A stretch of 64,000 nucleotides of DNA from an uncultured Lentibacter sp. (GTDB lineage: Bacteria; Pseudomonadota; Alphaproteobacteria; Rhodobacterales; Rhodobacteraceae): assembly GCF_937123735.1 (NCBI RefSeq), contig NZ_CAKZKL010000034.1:18070-82069 (forward strand), given 5' to 3'. This document shows, piece after piece, positions 63,895 through 64,000 of the stretch (position 1 is its first letter; every line of letters starts with the position of its first letter). The position numbers and the translations under genes are program-made. The notes under the pieces were generated by a model. That model had not been told where the DNA came from, ran no database searches, and was given only the letters and a program-made list of their open reading frames with translations.

Positions 63895-64000
63895 GGAAGG
63901 TGCTTCTTGCACGCCAGTAACGGGCGGGTGCGGGCCTGTAACATGGACAAGGTGAGTGTGGTGGGCGAGCGAGCAGCTCCACGCTGTAGTGAGTGGGCAG

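Noticed and set aside
63943..64000. Frame open to the window end starting at ATG 63943
   Set aside because: Only 19 codons are visible, without an SD, so a gene cannot be supported.

Overview
The window looks like a chromosomal segment from a marine alphaproteobacterium of the Rhodobacterales (Roseobacter group). The evidence is the gene order rimP-nusA-ylxR-infB, radC beside dnaJ-dnaK, lptC-lptA-lptB followed by hpf and ptsN, NodH-type sulfotransferases, an RTX surface protein with a type I secretion system, and moderately high GC. No tRNA, rRNA, insertion sequence, CRISPR array or phage gene was seen.

Layout. 1-5 kb: 3' end of a fatty-acid desaturase, an SCP2-like protein, argG, ilvA, and a coupled hslO-nudL-cca operon. 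6-8 kb: a REC-SpoIIE phosphatase divergent from a single-domain Hpt protein. 8-10 kb: two L,D-transpeptidases flanking a CAP-domain lipoprotein, then a small secreted peptide gene. 10-16 kb: hemH, a BioC/NDUFAF5-like methyltransferase, comF, grxC-nitrilase-marR, ubiG and pip. 16-21.6 kb: rimP-nusA-ylxR-infB, closed by a strong terminator. 21.6-30.5 kb: a 43-codon gene, a peptidyl-prolyl isomerase-argJ-mutT operon, secA, an exported protein, a PstS-OmpA fusion and radC. 30.7-34.7 kb: dnaK-dnaJ and alkB. 34.7-44.3 kb: a surface-glycan region (ABC-2 permease, cysQ, four glycosyltransferases, galU, NodH-type sulfotransferase). 44.3-48.1 kb: ptsN, hpf, lptB, lptA, lptC and rnd. 48.2-50.3 kb: a ThDP enzyme and an H-NS-like protein.

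50.4-64 kb is the accessory-looking part. It holds an M10 metalloprotease-like RTX protein, a DUF2125-type protein, three tandem small paralogues, a winged-helix protein and a complete type I secretion system (OMF lipoprotein, ABC transporter with a degenerate C39-like domain, HlyD adaptor). Divergent from these lies a 1013-residue S-layer/adhesin-like RTX protein that is the likely main cargo. It is followed by a broken small ORF and an unrecognised 254-residue protein.

The two signals I consider most worth following are these. (1) The three tandem ~63-74-residue paralogues plus a winged-helix protein at the end of the T1SS operon, with their own good promoter; they may be accessory or chaperone-like parts of a surface-protein secretion system. 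(2) A near-identical 55-56 bp intergenic element present twice about 30 kb apart in opposite orientation. Each copy holds three palindromic GTGCAC hexamers spaced exactly 11 bp apart.
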